From Colwellia sp. C1TZA3 (GTDB taxonomy: Bacteria; Pseudomonadota; Gammaproteobacteria; Enterobacterales; Alteromonadaceae), in NCBI RefSeq assembly GCF_007954265.1, contig NZ_VOLS01000021.1, positions 1-64,000 of the forward strand: a DNA stretch of 64,000 nucleotides. Direction: 5' to 3'. This document shows, one piece after another, positions 33,992 through 45,304 of this stretch; position 1 is the first letter of the stretch; each line of letters opens with the position of its first letter. Under the pieces are notes generated by a model. That model did not search any database and was not told the origin of the DNA. It saw only the letters and a list, made by a program, of their open reading frames with translations. The position numbers were made by a program, and so were the translations under genes.

Positions 33992-34993
33992 ATGAATCAA
34001 GATTTTGAAGTATTAAAAAATGAAAATGATGACTTGGCAGACGCCATTGACGATATCAATATCGTGGGTCCGGGCTTTATGCTCAAAGCAGCACGAGAAA
34101 TGCGAGGGTTAAGCCAACAGCAAGTGGCTAATAAACTCAACTTTAGAATAGGCTTAGTCGAAGATATCGAAGTAGATAAATTTGACTGTAGTTTACCTGA
34201 GGCCTTTAATCGTGGTTATCTGAAAAATTATGCCAAGTTGGTCAATATTGCCCAAGAAGACGTCTTAAAAAGCTATGAAAAGTTAGCGCTAACACAAAAC
34301 CAATGTGCTGACATGCAAAGCTTTTCTAAAGGCACAGAGAAACAGGCCGAACACAATCGGTTGATGTGGATCACTTATCTTATTTTAGCCATATTAGTTA
34401 CAGCAACTGTAGTCTGGTGGCTTCAAACGCCTTCTGAGCAACCTGAGCCGATAGTGGCAAGCACGGTTGAAACCTCAGCTGGAGATAATAATGCGCCTGA
34501 ACAAGGCAATCTATTGAATGAAAGTAACGCAAATAATTCAAGCGTTATGCCAAATGGCGAGTTAACGGTTAGTGTAGCTGAAGTGATTAAAACTAAAACT
34601 AAAACAAATGCCAATAACAACGTAGAAAACCTCGATAAAGCAGCGGCACTTGCTGTTGAACAGACGTCGTCAAGCTCTGCTTTAACTGATGCTCAAGTCG
34701 ACTTAAATAATAACAAAGCGGTTGCTGAAAAGGTATTATCTGCGTCAATTGACACGGTTGTTTTTACTTTCGCTGGTGACTGTTGGGTTAATATATTTGA
34801 TGCTACTGGCGAGCGAATTGCTTGGGGTGTGAAAGAGTCGGGGTATATTATGCGAATTTCTGGTCAAGCACCTTTTTCTATCACCTTAGGTAAACCAGAA
34901 TTGGTAAAAATAGATTATAATGACGTTCCGGTTGATATGGCGGTATATAATGCCGGTAATATTGCCAAGTTTTCATTACCACTAGCGCCTTAA
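33992..34993 (+). CDS. rodZ: Cytoskeletal shape protein RodZ
   Basis: RodZ links MreB filaments to the elongation machinery. The 333 residues contain an N-terminal helix-turn-helix domain (about residues 27-95; LKAAREMRGLSQQQVANKL), one membrane helix (about 123-143), a low-complexity periplasmic linker and a C-terminal DUF4115 domain (about 250-333; DCWVNIFDATGERIAWG). ATG 33992 is chosen over the TTG one codon earlier. It lies 12 bases after pilW. Confidence 0.93.
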   Translation: MNQDFEVLKNENDDLADAIDDINIVGPGFMLKAAREMRGLSQQQVANKLNFRIGLVEDIEVDKFDCSLPEAFNRGYLKNYAKLVNIAQEDVLKSYEKLALTQNQCADMQSFSKGTEKQAEHNRLMWITYLILAILVTATVVWWLQTPSEQPEPIVASTVETSAGDNNAPEQGNLLNESNANNSSVMPNGELTVSVAEVIKTKTKTNANNNVENLDKAAALAVEQTSSSSALTDAQVDLNNNKAVAEKVLSASIDTVVFTFAGDCWVNIFDATGERIAWGVKESGYIMRISGQAPFSITLGKPELVKIDYNDVPVDMAVYNAGNIAKFSLPLAP

Positions 34994-35040
34994 TACGGTA
35001 AAATTTTTTTTAATTAACGCAACACTATTGAAGTTTTATT

Positions 35041-36162
35041 ATGTTTAAAGAATCTCCTATTATTCGTCGAAAGTCCCGCCAGATCATGGTTGGCAATGTT
35101 CCTGTTGGTGGCGATGCCCCGATTACAGTACAGTCAATGACCAACACACTGACCACAGATGTGGCGGCAACGGTTGCACAAATTAAAGCACTTGAGGCCG
35201 TTGGTGCCGACATTGTAAGAGTCAGTGTGCCAACAATGGACGCGGCGGAAGCATTTCGTGAAATCAAGCTGCAAAGTAATATTCCGTTAGTAGCTGATAT
35301 TCATTTTGATTACCGCATTGCTTTAAAAGTAGCAGAATATGGCGTTGACTGCTTACGTATTAATCCAGGAAATATTGGTCGAGAAGACCGGGTGCGTTCT
35401 GTAGTTGAGTGTGCTCGAGATAATAATATTCCGATTAGGATTGGGGTCAACGGCGGTTCGTTAGAAAAAGACATTCAAGAAAAGTACAGAGAACCAACGG
35501 CTGAAGCCTTATTAGAATCTGCCATGCGTCATGTTGATATTCTTGATCGGTTAAATTTTCATGAATTTAAAGTCAGTGTTAAAGCCTCAGATGTTTTTCT
35601 TGCTGTTGGGGCTTATCGCTTGTTAGCTAAACAAATTGATAACCCCCTACATTTAGGCATTACCGAAGCTGGCGGTTTACGCTCAGGCTCTGTTAAATCA
35701 TCAGTAGGGCTAGGCTTACTGCTTGCTGAAGGCATTGGCGATACCTTACGGGTTTCATTAGCCGCTGATCCTATTGAAGAGATTAAAGTTGGCTTTGATA
35801 TTTTAAAATCACTGAAACTGCGCAGCCGCGGCATCAACTTTATTGCTTGCCCAAGTTGTTCGCGCCAAGAATTCGATGTTATTTCAACAGTAAACGCTTT
35901 AGAGCAACGTGTTGAAGATATCACCACGCCGATGGATGTTTCAATTATCGGCTGTATTGTTAACGGACCCGGCGAAGCACTAATTTCTGACTTAGGCTTA
36001 ACGGGCAGCAGTAAAAAGAGTGGTTTTTATCTTGACGGTATCCGTCAAAAAGAGCGTTTTGATAACAACAATCTTGTTGATCAACTAGAGCAACGAATCC
36101 GTGCGAAGGCTAAAAAACTTGATGCGAGTTATAAAATAGCCATACAAGAAATTGATTCATAA
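35041..36162 (+). CDS. ispG: 4-hydroxy-3-methylbut-2-enyl diphosphate synthase IspG
   Basis: IspG is the penultimate enzyme of the MEP isoprenoid pathway and uses a 4Fe-4S cluster. The 373 residues contain the N-terminal barrel ([17 protein letters not shown]) and the C-terminal cluster cysteines in [10 protein letters not shown] and [10 protein letters not shown]. The length and order after rodZ are typical. hisS follows after 133 bases. Confidence 0.97.
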   Translation: MFKESPIIRRKSRQIMVGNVPVGGDAPITVQSMTNTLTTDVAATVAQIKALEAVGADIVRVSVPTMDAAEAFREIKLQSNIPLVADIHFDYRIALKVAEYGVDCLRINPGNIGREDRVRSVVECARDNNIPIRIGVNGGSLEKDIQEKYREPTAEALLESAMRHVDILDRLNFHEFKVSVKASDVFLAVGAYRLLAKQIDNPLHLGITEAGGLRSGSVKSSVGLGLLLAEGIGDTLRVSLAADPIEEIKVGFDILKSLKLRSRGINFIACPSCSRQEFDVISTVNALEQRVEDITTPMDVSIIGCIVNGPGEALISDLGLTGSSKKSGFYLDGIRQKERFDNNNLVDQLEQRIRAKAKKLDASYKIAIQEIDS

Positions 36163-36295
36163 TGGCGAATTAATGCCACCATTGCGCTGTTATTTACGTT
36201 TGATAGTAAACTGCCTATAATGCCCGCGATAATCATTGTTCTTTGTATAAGCAAACAAATAATTAAACCGATCAACACTAGCGAGAAAATAATAC

Positions 36296-37570
36296 GTGAG
36301 TAAAGCACTTCAAGCAATTAGAGGTATGAACGACTGTTTACCGGCACAAACAGGTATTTGGCAAATGGTAGAAACAGTACTGCGCCGCGTTGCCAGTAAT
36401 TACGGTTTTGCTGAAATACGTATGCCGATTGTCGAGTCAACAGCGTTATTTAAACGCTCTATTGGTGAAGTAACCGATATTGTTGAAAAGGAAATGTATA
36501 CCTTTGAGGACCGTAATGGCGATAGCTTAACATTACGTCCAGAAGGTACAGCAAGTTGTGTTCGTGCTGGTAATCAACATGGATTACTGTATAACCAAGA
36601 ACAGCGCTTATGGTATATGGGACCGATGTTTCGTCATGAGCGACCACAAAAGGGGCGTTATCGTCAATTTCACCAATTTGGCTTAGAGGCCTTTGGTATA
36701 GCAACACCTGATATTGACGCTGAAATTATTATGTTAACGGCTCGACTTTGGCGGGAACTTGGCATCAACGAATTTGTCACACTAGAGCTAAATTCACTAG
36801 GTTCAAACGAAGAGCGCGGACAATATCGTGATGCGCTAGTGGTATTTTTAACTGAAAAAGAACATCTTTTAGATGAAGATAGTAAACGCCGCATGCACAC
36901 TAACCCATTGCGCGTGCTGGACAGCAAAAACCCAGAGGTACAAGCGGCATTGGTTGGCGCACCTAAATTAGCTGACTATTTTGCTGAAGAGTCAAGCACA
37001 CACTTTGCATCAGTTTGTCAGCGCTTAGATGCCGCTGGTATTAAGTATGTGATTAATGAACGTTTAGTACGCGGTTTAGATTATTATAATCGTACGGTTT
37101 TTGAATGGGTTACCTCAAGCTTAGGTGCTCAAGGCACTATTTGTGCTGGCGGACGCTACGATGGTTTAGTCGAGCAGCTTGGCGGTAAATCGACACCAGG
37201 CTTTGGTTTTGCTTTAGGCATTGAGCGTTTGGTGTTGATGATGACCAGTTTAGAAAAAGCCAATAATATTAGAGCGCAAGTCGATGCTTACGTTATTATG
37301 TTGGGCGATGACGTTGAAATCACCGCCAACGGCTTAGCTGAGCAATGGCGCGATCAAGTACCTGATATTCGCTTACAGTGTCACTGCGGTGGCGGCAATA
37401 TGAAAAAACAAATGAAGCGTGCAGATAAATCGGGTGCCCAAATAGCATTGATTCTTGGTGAAGATGAAATAGCTCAACAGACGGTAACCGTGAAATATTT
37501 GCGCGGACAACAAGAACAACAAAGTTTGCCACTTGAGCAAGTGCCAAGTCTTTTAACAAATTTACTTTAA
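36296..37570 (+). CDS. hisS: Histidyl-tRNA synthetase
   Basis: HisS charges tRNA-His. The 424 residues are class II. Motif 2 is seen as [19 protein letters not shown]. The histidine-specific motifs are [15 protein letters not shown] and CAGGRYDGL, and motif 3 is [11 protein letters not shown]. An anticodon-binding domain fills about residues 325-424. The start is GTG 36296. Its TAA overlaps the ribosome binding site of yfgM. Confidence 0.97.
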   Translation: MSKALQAIRGMNDCLPAQTGIWQMVETVLRRVASNYGFAEIRMPIVESTALFKRSIGEVTDIVEKEMYTFEDRNGDSLTLRPEGTASCVRAGNQHGLLYNQEQRLWYMGPMFRHERPQKGRYRQFHQFGLEAFGIATPDIDAEIIMLTARLWRELGINEFVTLELNSLGSNEERGQYRDALVVFLTEKEHLLDEDSKRRMHTNPLRVLDSKNPEVQAALVGAPKLADYFAEESSTHFASVCQRLDAAGIKYVINERLVRGLDYYNRTVFEWVTSSLGAQGTICAGGRYDGLVEQLGGKSTPGFGFALGIERLVLMMTSLEKANNIRAQVDAYVIMLGDDVEITANGLAEQWRDQVPDIRLQCHCGGGNMKKQMKRADKSGAQIALILGEDEIAQQTVTVKYLRGQQEQQSLPLEQVPSLLTNLL

Positions 37571-37579
37571 GGGTCAGTT

Positions 37580-38218
37580 TTGGATATAAATCAAACAGAA
37601 GAACAACAAGTCGAATCAATCAAAAGGTTTTGGAGTGATAATGGTAATGCGATTATCGCGGGTTTAACTATTGGTTTTGCAGGGTTTGTTGGCCTTAACT
37701 ATTATAATGATTATAAATTACAACAAGAGCTAAATACCTCTGAAGCCTATCAAACGATGATTGAGGTAGCGACTGAAGATCGCGCTGCTTTTGCAGCAGC
37801 AGGCAAAGTCTTTATGGCTGAACATAGTGCCTCTAGTTACACCATGTTAACCGCTATTGCTTTGGCCAAAGAAGCGGCTGAAAAGCAAGACTGGGTAAAA
37901 GCTGAAGCCTATTTAAGCACAGCAATTGAAAAGTCAGTAGATGACGGTATTAAAGCGATTGCTATTGTGCGCTTAGCGCGCGTGCAATTACAGTTAGAGC
38001 AGTATGAACAAGCGCTAGTAACATTAAGCCTAAAACTACCGGCTTCATTTGACGCTAGCGTTGAAGAAATCAAAGGTGATATTTACTTTAAACAAGGTAA
38101 AACAGGGTTAGCCCGAAATGCTTATCAAGCGGCAATTGATGGTGCCACTGAAGGCACTAATCCAGCATTACAAATGAAATTAGACGACTTAGCGCAAGTA
38201 ATTAACTTAAGCGAATAG
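37580..38218 (+). CDS. yfgM: Periplasmic TPR-like membrane protein YfgM
   Basis: YfgM is an ancillary SecYEG/PpiD partner thought to help periplasmic chaperone traffic. The 212 residues have a short cytoplasmic N-terminus, one membrane helix (about residues 22-42) and a periplasmic TPR-like region. The start is TTG 37580: AAGGG at 37569-37573 lies six bases upstream and the opening MDINQTEEQQVE fits the family. bamB begins 14 bases after its stop. Confidence 0.92.
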   Translation: MDINQTEEQQVESIKRFWSDNGNAIIAGLTIGFAGFVGLNYYNDYKLQQELNTSEAYQTMIEVATEDRAAFAAAGKVFMAEHSASSYTMLTAIALAKEAAEKQDWVKAEAYLSTAIEKSVDDGIKAIAIVRLARVQLQLEQYEQALVTLSLKLPASFDASVEEIKGDIYFKQGKTGLARNAYQAAIDGATEGTNPALQMKLDDLAQVINLSE

Positions 38219-38232
38219 AGGGTAATATAAGC

Positions 38233-39441
38233 ATGTTTATAACTAAACGCTTTAACAAAAGCCTCCTTGCTATCTGTTTGCTAGCGGTAGGTATTTCTGC
38301 CTGTTCATCAACCGATGACGAGGACGAAGAATTAAGGGTCGCGGAATTAACCGACATAAAAGCATTATTTGAGCCTGTGGTAAAATGGGATGCAAGTGTT
38401 GGTAATGGTGTTGGAGATTATTTTTCTCGTATTCAGCCAGTAGTTGCTTACGGCAAAGTATTTAGTGCCAGTCGTGACGGTGAAGCCTTCGCCTTCGACG
38501 AAAATAGCGGTGAACAAGTTTGGCATGCAGATTTAAGTGACATCGATGACAAACGTGGCTTTTTCGACGATAAAGAGCCAGCTTTAATTAGTGGTGGCGC
38601 TGTCGTTGGCATTAATAAAGTATTTTTTGGTAGTGAGAATGGCGATGTTATTGCCCTCGACGCAGAAAGTGGCGCTTTATCGTGGCAGGGAAAAGTTAAA
38701 GGTGAAGTTATTGCTGCACCTGCACTCGATTCTGGCAAACTAGTGGTCAATACTGCGTCTGGTGTCATGAAGGCATTTAATGCTTCAAATGGTCAAGACG
38801 ATTGGCAAATTGAGCAAGACGTACCTCCGCTTACTTTACGTGGTATTAGTGCCCCGGTTATTGCGGGTGGTGGTGTTATTGTTGGCTCAGCTGACGGTTC
38901 TCTGTCAGTTTATTTGTTAGAACAAGGTCGTCAAGGTTGGACTGTAGATATTGGTGAAGCAGCAGGTTCGACAGAATTAGAACGCGTTATTGATGTTGAC
39001 TCAACGCCGCTGATATTTGGTGATAATATTTATACTGTGTCTTCGCGTGGTAATTTAAGTGCGGTTGAATTACGTTCAGGCCGGGTGTTATGGCAACGTC
39101 AATATTCATCTTATCTTGAATTAGCGATCAGTGGTAATAGCTTGTTTTTAACTGATGTTAAAGGCCATGTTTATGCCATCGATCGTAATAATGGCTTAGA
39201 GCTTTGGAGTCAATTATCACTTACTAACCGCGGCCTAACTGGACCAGCCCCTATCGCTGGCTATGTTGTAGTTGGCGATTTTGAAGGCTATCTACATTGG
39301 TTAGATCAAGCAACGGGCGAAATTGTTGCTCGTCATCACGTTGACAGCAGTGGTATTCACGCCACACCAACAGTTGAAAATGGTATTTTGTATAGTCAAG
39401 CGCGTAACGGTGACTTAGAAGCAATTACCATCGCAAAATAA
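38233..39441 (+). CDS. bamB: Outer membrane assembly lipoprotein BamB
   Basis: BamB is the beta-propeller lipoprotein of the BAM complex that inserts outer-membrane proteins. The 402 residues have a signal peptide with lipobox ISAC (cysteine near residue 24) and repeated PQQ-like blades (FDENSGEQVWHADL, LDAESGALSWQGKV, IDRNNGLELWSQL). The position between yfgM and der is conserved. A strong terminator follows. Confidence 0.95.
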   Translation: MFITKRFNKSLLAICLLAVGISACSSTDDEDEELRVAELTDIKALFEPVVKWDASVGNGVGDYFSRIQPVVAYGKVFSASRDGEAFAFDENSGEQVWHADLSDIDDKRGFFDDKEPALISGGAVVGINKVFFGSENGDVIALDAESGALSWQGKVKGEVIAAPALDSGKLVVNTASGVMKAFNASNGQDDWQIEQDVPPLTLRGISAPVIAGGGVIVGSADGSLSVYLLEQGRQGWTVDIGEAAGSTELERVIDVDSTPLIFGDNIYTVSSRGNLSAVELRSGRVLWQRQYSSYLELAISGNSLFLTDVKGHVYAIDRNNGLELWSQLSLTNRGLTGPAPIAGYVVVGDFEGYLHWLDQATGEIVARHHVDSSGIHATPTVENGILYSQARNGDLEAITIAK

Positions 39442-39496
39442 GTTACTTAACTAGTTTATAATTATTAACTAGTTGAGTAAGTAGATTAAAATTATA

Positions 39497-39532
39497 AACG
39501 GCTCCAATGCAAAAAGCACTGGAGCCGTTATT
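39497..39532 (+). terminator. Strong terminator after bamB
   Basis: AACGGCTCCA-TGC pairs with GCA-TGGAGCCGTT around an A-rich loop, followed by ATTTATT. An AACTAGTT inverted repeat lies just before it (about 39449-39474). Confidence 0.85.
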
Positions 39533-39594
39533 TATTAATAAAACTGATATAGTTATTTAGTTATATTAAGTTTAAAGAGAGATTTGAGGTGAAC

Positions 39595-41070
39595 ATGCTT
39601 CCTGTAGTAGCACTTGTTGGCCGACCTAATGTCGGCAAATCAACATTATTTAACAGACTAACGCGTAGTCGAGATGCTTTAGTTGCCGACTATCCAGGGT
39701 TAACCCGTGATCGTCAATACGGAAAAGCGGAAGTTGAAGAACACCCTTTTATTGTCATTGATACCGGTGGTATTGAAGGTAATGAAAAAGGTATTGATGC
39801 CTTAATGGCAGAGCAATCACTGATTGCTATTGATGAAGCGGATGCCGTGCTATTTATGGTTGATGCCAGAGAGGGTTTAACGTCTGCTGATCAAGGCATT
39901 GCTAGCCATCTACGTAAGCAAGACAAAAAAGTATTTTTAGTCGCCAATAAAATTGATGGTATAGATGCCGATTCTGCGGTTGCCGACTTTTACTCTCTTG
40001 GCTTAGGTGATGCTGTACATCAAATTGCCGCTGCACATGGCCGTGGTGTTACGCAACTATTAACTTTGGCGCTAACCCCTCATATCGAAGAGCTTAGTAA
40101 ACCTAAAGTACAAGAAAATGATGAATTTGACGGTGATTTTGATGAAAATATAGACCATGAAGCGTTAGATCAAAAAAACATTGACGAAGCACCAGAAGAA
40201 ACTGACACCATTAAGTTAGCGATCATTGGTAAGCCTAACGTCGGTAAATCAACTTTAACTAACCGAATTTTGGGTGAAGATAGGGTAGTGGTATTTGACA
40301 TGCCAGGGACCACACGTGATAGCGTTTATATTCCAATGGAACATAAGGGTCGTCCCTACACCTTAATCGATACCGCGGGTATTCGTCGCCGAAAAAATGT
40401 TACTGATATTGTAGAGAAGTTTTCTGTCATTAAAACTTTACGTGCAATAGAAGATGCCAACGTATGTTTATTGATTATTGATGCACAAGACGGCATTAGC
40501 GATCAAGATTTAAGCCTACTCGGTTTTATTTTAGAAGCAGGTCGTTCTTTAGTCTTAGCGGTAAACAAATGGGACGGTTTAGATGATCACGTTAAAGAGC
40601 GTATCAAGTCTGAATTAGATCGTCGTTTAGGTTTTATTGATTTCGCCCGTATTCATTTTATATCAGCGCTGCATGGCACGGGTGTTGGGCATTTATACGA
40701 GTCGGTAGAAGAAGCTTTTGTTTCAGCGACTAAGCGTATTTCTACTTCTATGGTAACTAAAATTTTAGATATGGCGGTGTTTGATCATCAGCCGCCTATG
40801 CATCATGGTCGTCGTATTAAACTAAAATATGCCCATGCCGGTGGTTATAATCCACCGATTATCGTTATTCATGGTAATTTGGCGAAGAATCTTCCACTTT
40901 CGTACAAGCGCTATTTGATGAACTACTACCGTAAATCATTAAAAATCATGGGTACGCCAATAAGAATTGAGTTTAGAGAAACCTCTAATCCGTTTGCCGG
41001 TAAGAAAAAACTGACCTATACCGAGCAAAAGAAAATGGCACGTGCGACACAAGGTTATAAAAAAGACTAG
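39595..41070 (+). CDS. der: Ribosome assembly GTPase Der (EngA)
   Basis: Der has two tandem GTPase domains and acts in 50S subunit assembly. The G1 motifs are GRPNVGKST near residue 9 and GKPNVGKST near residue 208. An acidic linker joins the domains (about 170-205) and a KH-like domain closes the protein. ATG 39595 gives the family-typical [11 protein letters not shown] start with GAGG five bases upstream; a GTG two codons earlier is in frame but less likely. 491 residues. Confidence 0.97.
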   Translation: MLPVVALVGRPNVGKSTLFNRLTRSRDALVADYPGLTRDRQYGKAEVEEHPFIVIDTGGIEGNEKGIDALMAEQSLIAIDEADAVLFMVDAREGLTSADQGIASHLRKQDKKVFLVANKIDGIDADSAVADFYSLGLGDAVHQIAAAHGRGVTQLLTLALTPHIEELSKPKVQENDEFDGDFDENIDHEALDQKNIDEAPEETDTIKLAIIGKPNVGKSTLTNRILGEDRVVVFDMPGTTRDSVYIPMEHKGRPYTLIDTAGIRRRKNVTDIVEKFSVIKTLRAIEDANVCLLIIDAQDGISDQDLSLLGFILEAGRSLVLAVNKWDGLDDHVKERIKSELDRRLGFIDFARIHFISALHGTGVGHLYESVEEAFVSATKRISTSMVTKILDMAVFDHQPPMHHGRRIKLKYAHAGGYNPPIIVIHGNLAKNLPLSYKRYLMNYYRKSLKIMGTPIRIEFRETSNPFAGKKKLTYTEQKKMARATQGYKKD

Positions 41071-41083
41071 TTGCCATTATGAT

Positions 41084-41114
41084 AAAAAAGCTGATGATAA
41101 CATTAGCTTTTTTT
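41084..41114. terminator. Terminator after der
   Basis: AAAAAAGCT(G)ATG pairs with CAT(T)AGCTTTTTTT around a four-base loop, directly after the der stop. Strong A and T runs make it usable on both strands. Confidence 0.85.
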
Positions 41115-41254
41115 ATGACAAATTATAGTCAAAAAAGCAATAAACCATATTGCTTTCATACCAATACTCCGCTACTGTAAAATTGCTAAATAGCTTATTT
41201 TATTATGCTTTATTGTTTTGTTTTGTTTTGTTTAAACTCACACCTTGGAAATTT

Positions 41255-41938
41255 ATGCCTGATAATGCTATGAAAGTGGAACTGACTGGGCGATTAAGTC
41301 GCAATTTAGCGTTGTTAAGTCCAGGCGCTATCGTGACCTTAGATATGACAACTCCTGCGGGTCAACGTGGTAAGTTTCGTTCAAGTTTTATCGGCTATAT
41401 GCCAAAAAAATACGTGCTAGTGCAATACCCTGACAGTTCAAAACTGGGCAGTTTTTCACAATATATCACGCAAGGTATCGGCGTGACAGTTCGCGGGTTA
41501 ATTGAAGGTCATGAAGGTGCTGTCGTCGCCTTCATTTCTAACATTAGGCAAACAATACAAATTCCATCACGTATTATTGTGCTTGATTTTCCACGTGAAG
41601 TTAGCTTACAAAATCTGCGTTCCTCGATGCGAATTGAAACTTATATTAAAGCAAAAGTTAAAGTGAACAATGAGTATTGGGCGTCGATAATATATGATAT
41701 TTCTGTTACAGGCTGTCAAATTATGATTAATAATGGCGAAAAACTCATTTTAACTAACAATAAACCTGTAGAAATCATTATTGAAGCTTTTCAAGACTTA
41801 AAAAATCTTAAGCTTAATGCCGAAATTTGTAATACCAAATTCCAAGCTGATGGCGTGATGCTTGGTGTTAAGTTTGATAACTCAAGTAAAGTTGAAGTCA
41901 CCAAACTCTTACAACAGGCGGTTATCTTACCGCATTAA
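41255..41938 (+). CDS. PilZ-domain c-di-GMP receptor, YcgR-like
   Basis: A 227-residue soluble protein with an N-terminal YcgR-like (PilZN) beta-barrel (about residues 5-105) and a C-terminal PilZ domain. The c-di-GMP signature residues are seen as RSSMR near residue 125 and DISVTGCQI near residue 152. Such proteins slow flagellar motors or control surface behaviour. ATG 41255 is chosen, with GGAA upstream; the longer frame adds an unlikely hydrophobic run with no ribosome binding site. It overlaps the end of xseA by four bases, tail to tail. Confidence 0.82.
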   Translation: MPDNAMKVELTGRLSRNLALLSPGAIVTLDMTTPAGQRGKFRSSFIGYMPKKYVLVQYPDSSKLGSFSQYITQGIGVTVRGLIEGHEGAVVAFISNIRQTIQIPSRIIVLDFPREVSLQNLRSSMRIETYIKAKVKVNNEYWASIIYDISVTGCQIMINNGEKLILTNNKPVEIIIEAFQDLKNLKLNAEICNTKFQADGVMLGVKFDNSSKVEVTKLLQQAVILPH

Positions 41939-43272
41939 TTTACTTGTACTGCTGTCACTTTAGCGTCTATTACACCATCTGAAATTTCTACTTTAATGGT
42001 ATCAGCGATATTTATATCTTTGGTACTTTTAATCATTTGCCCCTGCGCATCACGAGTTATACTGTAACCGCGAGCAATGGTGGCTAATGGACTAACCATA
42101 TGTAGTTGTTCGCATTGATGGGCAAAATTTTCTCGCTTGGTGATTAATATCCGCTGCTGTGCGCCAATAAGCTTTGTGTTGAGGTGAGTCACTTGCTGCA
42201 GGTTTTGTTTTATCTGGTTTGATGGTGAGGCATTGAGTAATCGCTGTTCAAGGTATTGAGGCTTATGCTTAAGTTGGTTTAACGCCCGGATAATTAGCCC
42301 TTGTAAGCGCATATTCAACTCATCTGACTTTTGTTGTTTATTTTGTAGTTGTTGCTCGGGATGCACTTGGGCTAACCTATGGTTTAAACTGGTTAGCGAG
42401 TGCGTAGAGCGCTTTAATTGTTGCTTAAGCGCTAAGTGCGCACGACTGAACAGTTCAGTCATTTTATTAATACGCTCGTCAACATCAGCAGAAACTATTT
42501 CTGCCGCTGCAGACGGTGTTGGCGCTCTTAAATCGGCAACATAGTCAGCTAAGGTGGTATCAATCTCATGTCCAACAGCACTGATGGTGGGTAAGCTTGA
42601 CTGGAAAATGGCCCGAGCAACTATCTCTTCATTAAAGGCCCATAAATCTTCCAACGAACCACCGCCGCGACCAATTAATAAAACGTCAACTTCATGGCGT
42701 TCATTCGCCAAGTTAATGGCTTGGGCGATTTCATATTTAGCCTGCTGACCTTGTACTAAGACTGGGTAAATAATAATCTTTAATAGTGGATTTCTTCGGT
42801 TTAATACTGTGATGATATCTTTTACCGCAGCGCCGGTAGGAGAGGTGATAATGCCAACAGTTTGAATCAATTTAGGCATGGCTTGTTTGTGGTGTAGTTC
42901 GAACAAGCCTTCGCTGTGTAGCTGGTCTTTTAATAATTGATATTGTTGTCTTAACAGCCCTTCACCTGCTGACTCCATTTGCTCAATAATTAACTGGAAA
43001 TCGCCTCGCGGCTCGTACAATGACACTTTAGCGCGCACCAATACTTGTTGACCATTTTTTGGCTGCATTCTTACCCGGCGATTATTGCCTTTGAACATGG
43101 CACAGCGAACTTGTGATTTTTGATCTTTTAAGGATAAATACCAATGGCCAGAGCTGGCAGCAATAAAATTGGATATTTCGCCACATAACCAGACAGTATT
43201 TAACTCACTTTCTAAGATAAAACGTACTTTTTTGGTGAGTTCACTTACTTGTAGAATCTGCTGTTGAGCCAT
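41935..43272 (-). CDS. xseA: Exodeoxyribonuclease VII large subunit
   Basis: XseA, with XseB, degrades single-stranded DNA in both directions. The 445 residues have an N-terminal OB fold (SELTKKVRFILE, WLCGEISNF, GHWYLSLKD) and the catalytic region (TSPTGAAVKDI, LLIGRGGGSLEDLWAFNEE, SAVGHEIDTTLADYVADLRAPTP-like). A long coiled coil runs to the end. It reads away from guaB; the 190 bases between hold both promoters. Confidence 0.96.
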   Translation of the reverse strand: MAQQQILQVSELTKKVRFILESELNTVWLCGEISNFIAASSGHWYLSLKDQKSQVRCAMFKGNNRRVRMQPKNGQQVLVRAKVSLYEPRGDFQLIIEQMESAGEGLLRQQYQLLKDQLHSEGLFELHHKQAMPKLIQTVGIITSPTGAAVKDIITVLNRRNPLLKIIIYPVLVQGQQAKYEIAQAINLANERHEVDVLLIGRGGGSLEDLWAFNEEIVARAIFQSSLPTISAVGHEIDTTLADYVADLRAPTPSAAAEIVSADVDERINKMTELFSRAHLALKQQLKRSTHSLTSLNHRLAQVHPEQQLQNKQQKSDELNMRLQGLIIRALNQLKHKPQYLEQRLLNASPSNQIKQNLQQVTHLNTKLIGAQQRILITKRENFAHQCEQLHMVSPLATIARGYSITRDAQGQMIKSTKDINIADTIKVEISDGVIDAKVTAVQVN

Positions 43273-43462
43273 ATATACTTTACTTTTTATATTGTTAAGA
43301 GATAATAATGGGTTAATTGCTAAGTATTATATATTTTTTTAAACAATCACCGGCAGTTAATTTTCGATTAATTGCAACTTTAAGTTTACCTTAGTAGGGA
43401 AAACGGTTAAAATTCTGCCGCAATATTCACTCCCTAACCACTCACTTTAGAGAGATGTTGCG

Positions 43463-44935
43463 ATGCTAAGAATTGCTCAAGAAGCGTTAACCTTTGACGA
43501 TGTTTTACTGGTACCTGCCCATTCTACGGTACTGCCCCATACTGCTGATTTAAAAACTAAATTAACTCGAAAGATAAATTTAAATGTACCTATGATCTCT
43601 GCGTCGATGGACACAGTGACCGAAGCGCGTTTAGCCATTACCTTAGCACAAGAAGGTGGCCTCGGATTTATTCATAAAAATATGACCATAGCTGAACAAG
43701 CTAAAAATGTTTCTCAAGTTAAGAAATATGAAAGTGGTATTGTTTCAGATCCCGTTACGGTCAATCCCAGTGCAAGTATCGAAGATACCATGCGCTTAGC
43801 CGATGAACTTGGCTTTTCTGGTTTCCCTGTTGTTGATGAAAAAAATAAGTTAATTGGTATTATTACTGGCCGCGACTTACGTTTTGAAACCGATTTAACA
43901 AAACCTGTTTCGGCATTGATGACTAAAAAAGAGAAATTAGTTACGGTGAAAGAAGGTGCGTCACGTGAAGTGATTTTAAGTTTAATGCATGAACATCGCA
44001 TTGAAAAAATTCTTATGGTTGATGACGCTTTCACACTAAAAGGCTTGATCACGGTTAAAGATTACCAAAAAGCTGAAAATAAACCTAATGCTTGTAAAGA
44101 TGAATTAGGCCGCTTACGCGTTGGTGCTGCTGTTGGTGTCGGTGCGGGTACCGATGAGCGTATAGATGCCCTTGTTGTTGCTGGAGTCGACGTCTTGTTG
44201 ATTGATACCTCTCATGGCCATTCACAAGGTGTGCTTGACCGCGTTGCTGAAACACGTGCCAGATATCCTGACTTACAAATTATAGCGGGTAATGTCGCTA
44301 CTGGCGCTGGTGCTAGAGCATTAGCTGATGTCGGTGTTGATGCGGTAAAAGTTGGCATAGGCCCAGGTTCTATTTGTACTACTCGTATCGTCACTGGTGT
44401 CGGTGTACCACAATTAACCGCCATTTCTAATGCGGTTGAAGCTTTAAAGGGTACCGGTATTCCGGTTATTGCCGATGGCGGTATTCGTTTTTCTGGTGAT
44501 ATTGCTAAGGCATTAGTAGCCGGTGCGCATTGTGTGATGGTCGGTAGTATGTTGGCAGGTACTGAAGAAGCGCCAGGTGAAGTAGAGCTTTATCAAGGTC
44601 GTTACTACAAGTCATATCGCGGTATGGGCTCTTTAGGTGCCATGAGCCAAAAAGAAGGCTCAAGTGACCGTTACTTCCAAAAATCAGATGGCGAAGCAGA
44701 CAAGTTAGTACCGGAAGGAATTGAAGGCCGTGTTGCTTATAAAGGTCCTGTTGCTGCTATTATTCATCAACAAATGGGTGGCTTGCGTTCATCAATGGGT
44801 TTAACTGGCTCAGCAACGATTGAAATAATGCGTACTAAGCCTGAGTTTATGAAGATTACTTCTGCCGGCATGGGCGAGTCGCATGTGCATGATGTAGCCA
44901 TCACTAAAGAAGCACCAAACTACCGTATGGGCTAG
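43463..44935 (+). CDS. guaB: Inosine-5'-monophosphate dehydrogenase
   Basis: GuaB oxidises IMP to XMP, the committed step to GMP. The 490 residues form the TIM barrel interrupted by two CBS domains (about residues 95-205). The catalytic cysteine is in [11 protein letters not shown] and the mobile flap ends in [16 protein letters not shown] precedes the ATG. guaA follows after a 369-base gap rather than close by. Confidence 0.97.
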   Translation: MLRIAQEALTFDDVLLVPAHSTVLPHTADLKTKLTRKINLNVPMISASMDTVTEARLAITLAQEGGLGFIHKNMTIAEQAKNVSQVKKYESGIVSDPVTVNPSASIEDTMRLADELGFSGFPVVDEKNKLIGIITGRDLRFETDLTKPVSALMTKKEKLVTVKEGASREVILSLMHEHRIEKILMVDDAFTLKGLITVKDYQKAENKPNACKDELGRLRVGAAVGVGAGTDERIDALVVAGVDVLLIDTSHGHSQGVLDRVAETRARYPDLQIIAGNVATGAGARALADVGVDAVKVGIGPGSICTTRIVTGVGVPQLTAISNAVEALKGTGIPVIADGGIRFSGDIAKALVAGAHCVMVGSMLAGTEEAPGEVELYQGRYYKSYRGMGSLGAMSQKEGSSDRYFQKSDGEADKLVPEGIEGRVAYKGPVAAIIHQQMGGLRSSMGLTGSATIEIMRTKPEFMKITSAGMGESHVHDVAITKEAPNYRMG

Positions 44936-45304
44936 TCGAACAGGAGATTTTATCGCTATTTAACTTGCTAACGGTATCAGAAGTACTGATTGACTAACGT
45001 CAACTCTGTGTTTCTTCTTTGCCAGAACGTTAACTAGCTTTAAAATCAACTATTCTTAAATTTTGATGAGATTCTTTAAACGCAATATCATCGTTGAAAA
45101 TACCTATTGACTGGTGTCGACTCTGGATTGCCGTTTCGCACTAAAGCTGACATATTTTCAAATGGATATGGATAGAAAGTACCGAAACTGATGAAGGCGA
45201 ATACTTCATCGACAAAAATTCAAATAGGCTGAGCTGAAACTCATAGAGAGAAAACGCTCAGCCTGTTCATTTTATATAGATAAAAATAAAAGTAGGAAAA
45301 CAAC
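44936..45304. other. guaB-guaA gap with two leader hairpins
   Basis: No gene is seen. Two inverted repeats lie close to guaA: GATGAAG/CTTCATC at 45190-45210 (seven-base loop) and AGGCTGAGC/GCTCAGCCT at 45226-45264 (21-base loop), the latter followed by a modest T-rich stretch. The second may be a terminator for guaB read-through or a leader element of guaA. No known purine riboswitch pattern was recognised. Confidence 0.5.

Noticed and set aside
41150-41254. Upstream extension of the PilZ protein with a hydrophobic N-terminus
   Set aside because: No ribosome binding site, and YcgR-like proteins are cytoplasmic without a membrane helix.
43396-43411. A partial PurR-like box before guaB
   Set aside because: Only the central AA-CG-TT positions match; four conserved positions do not.
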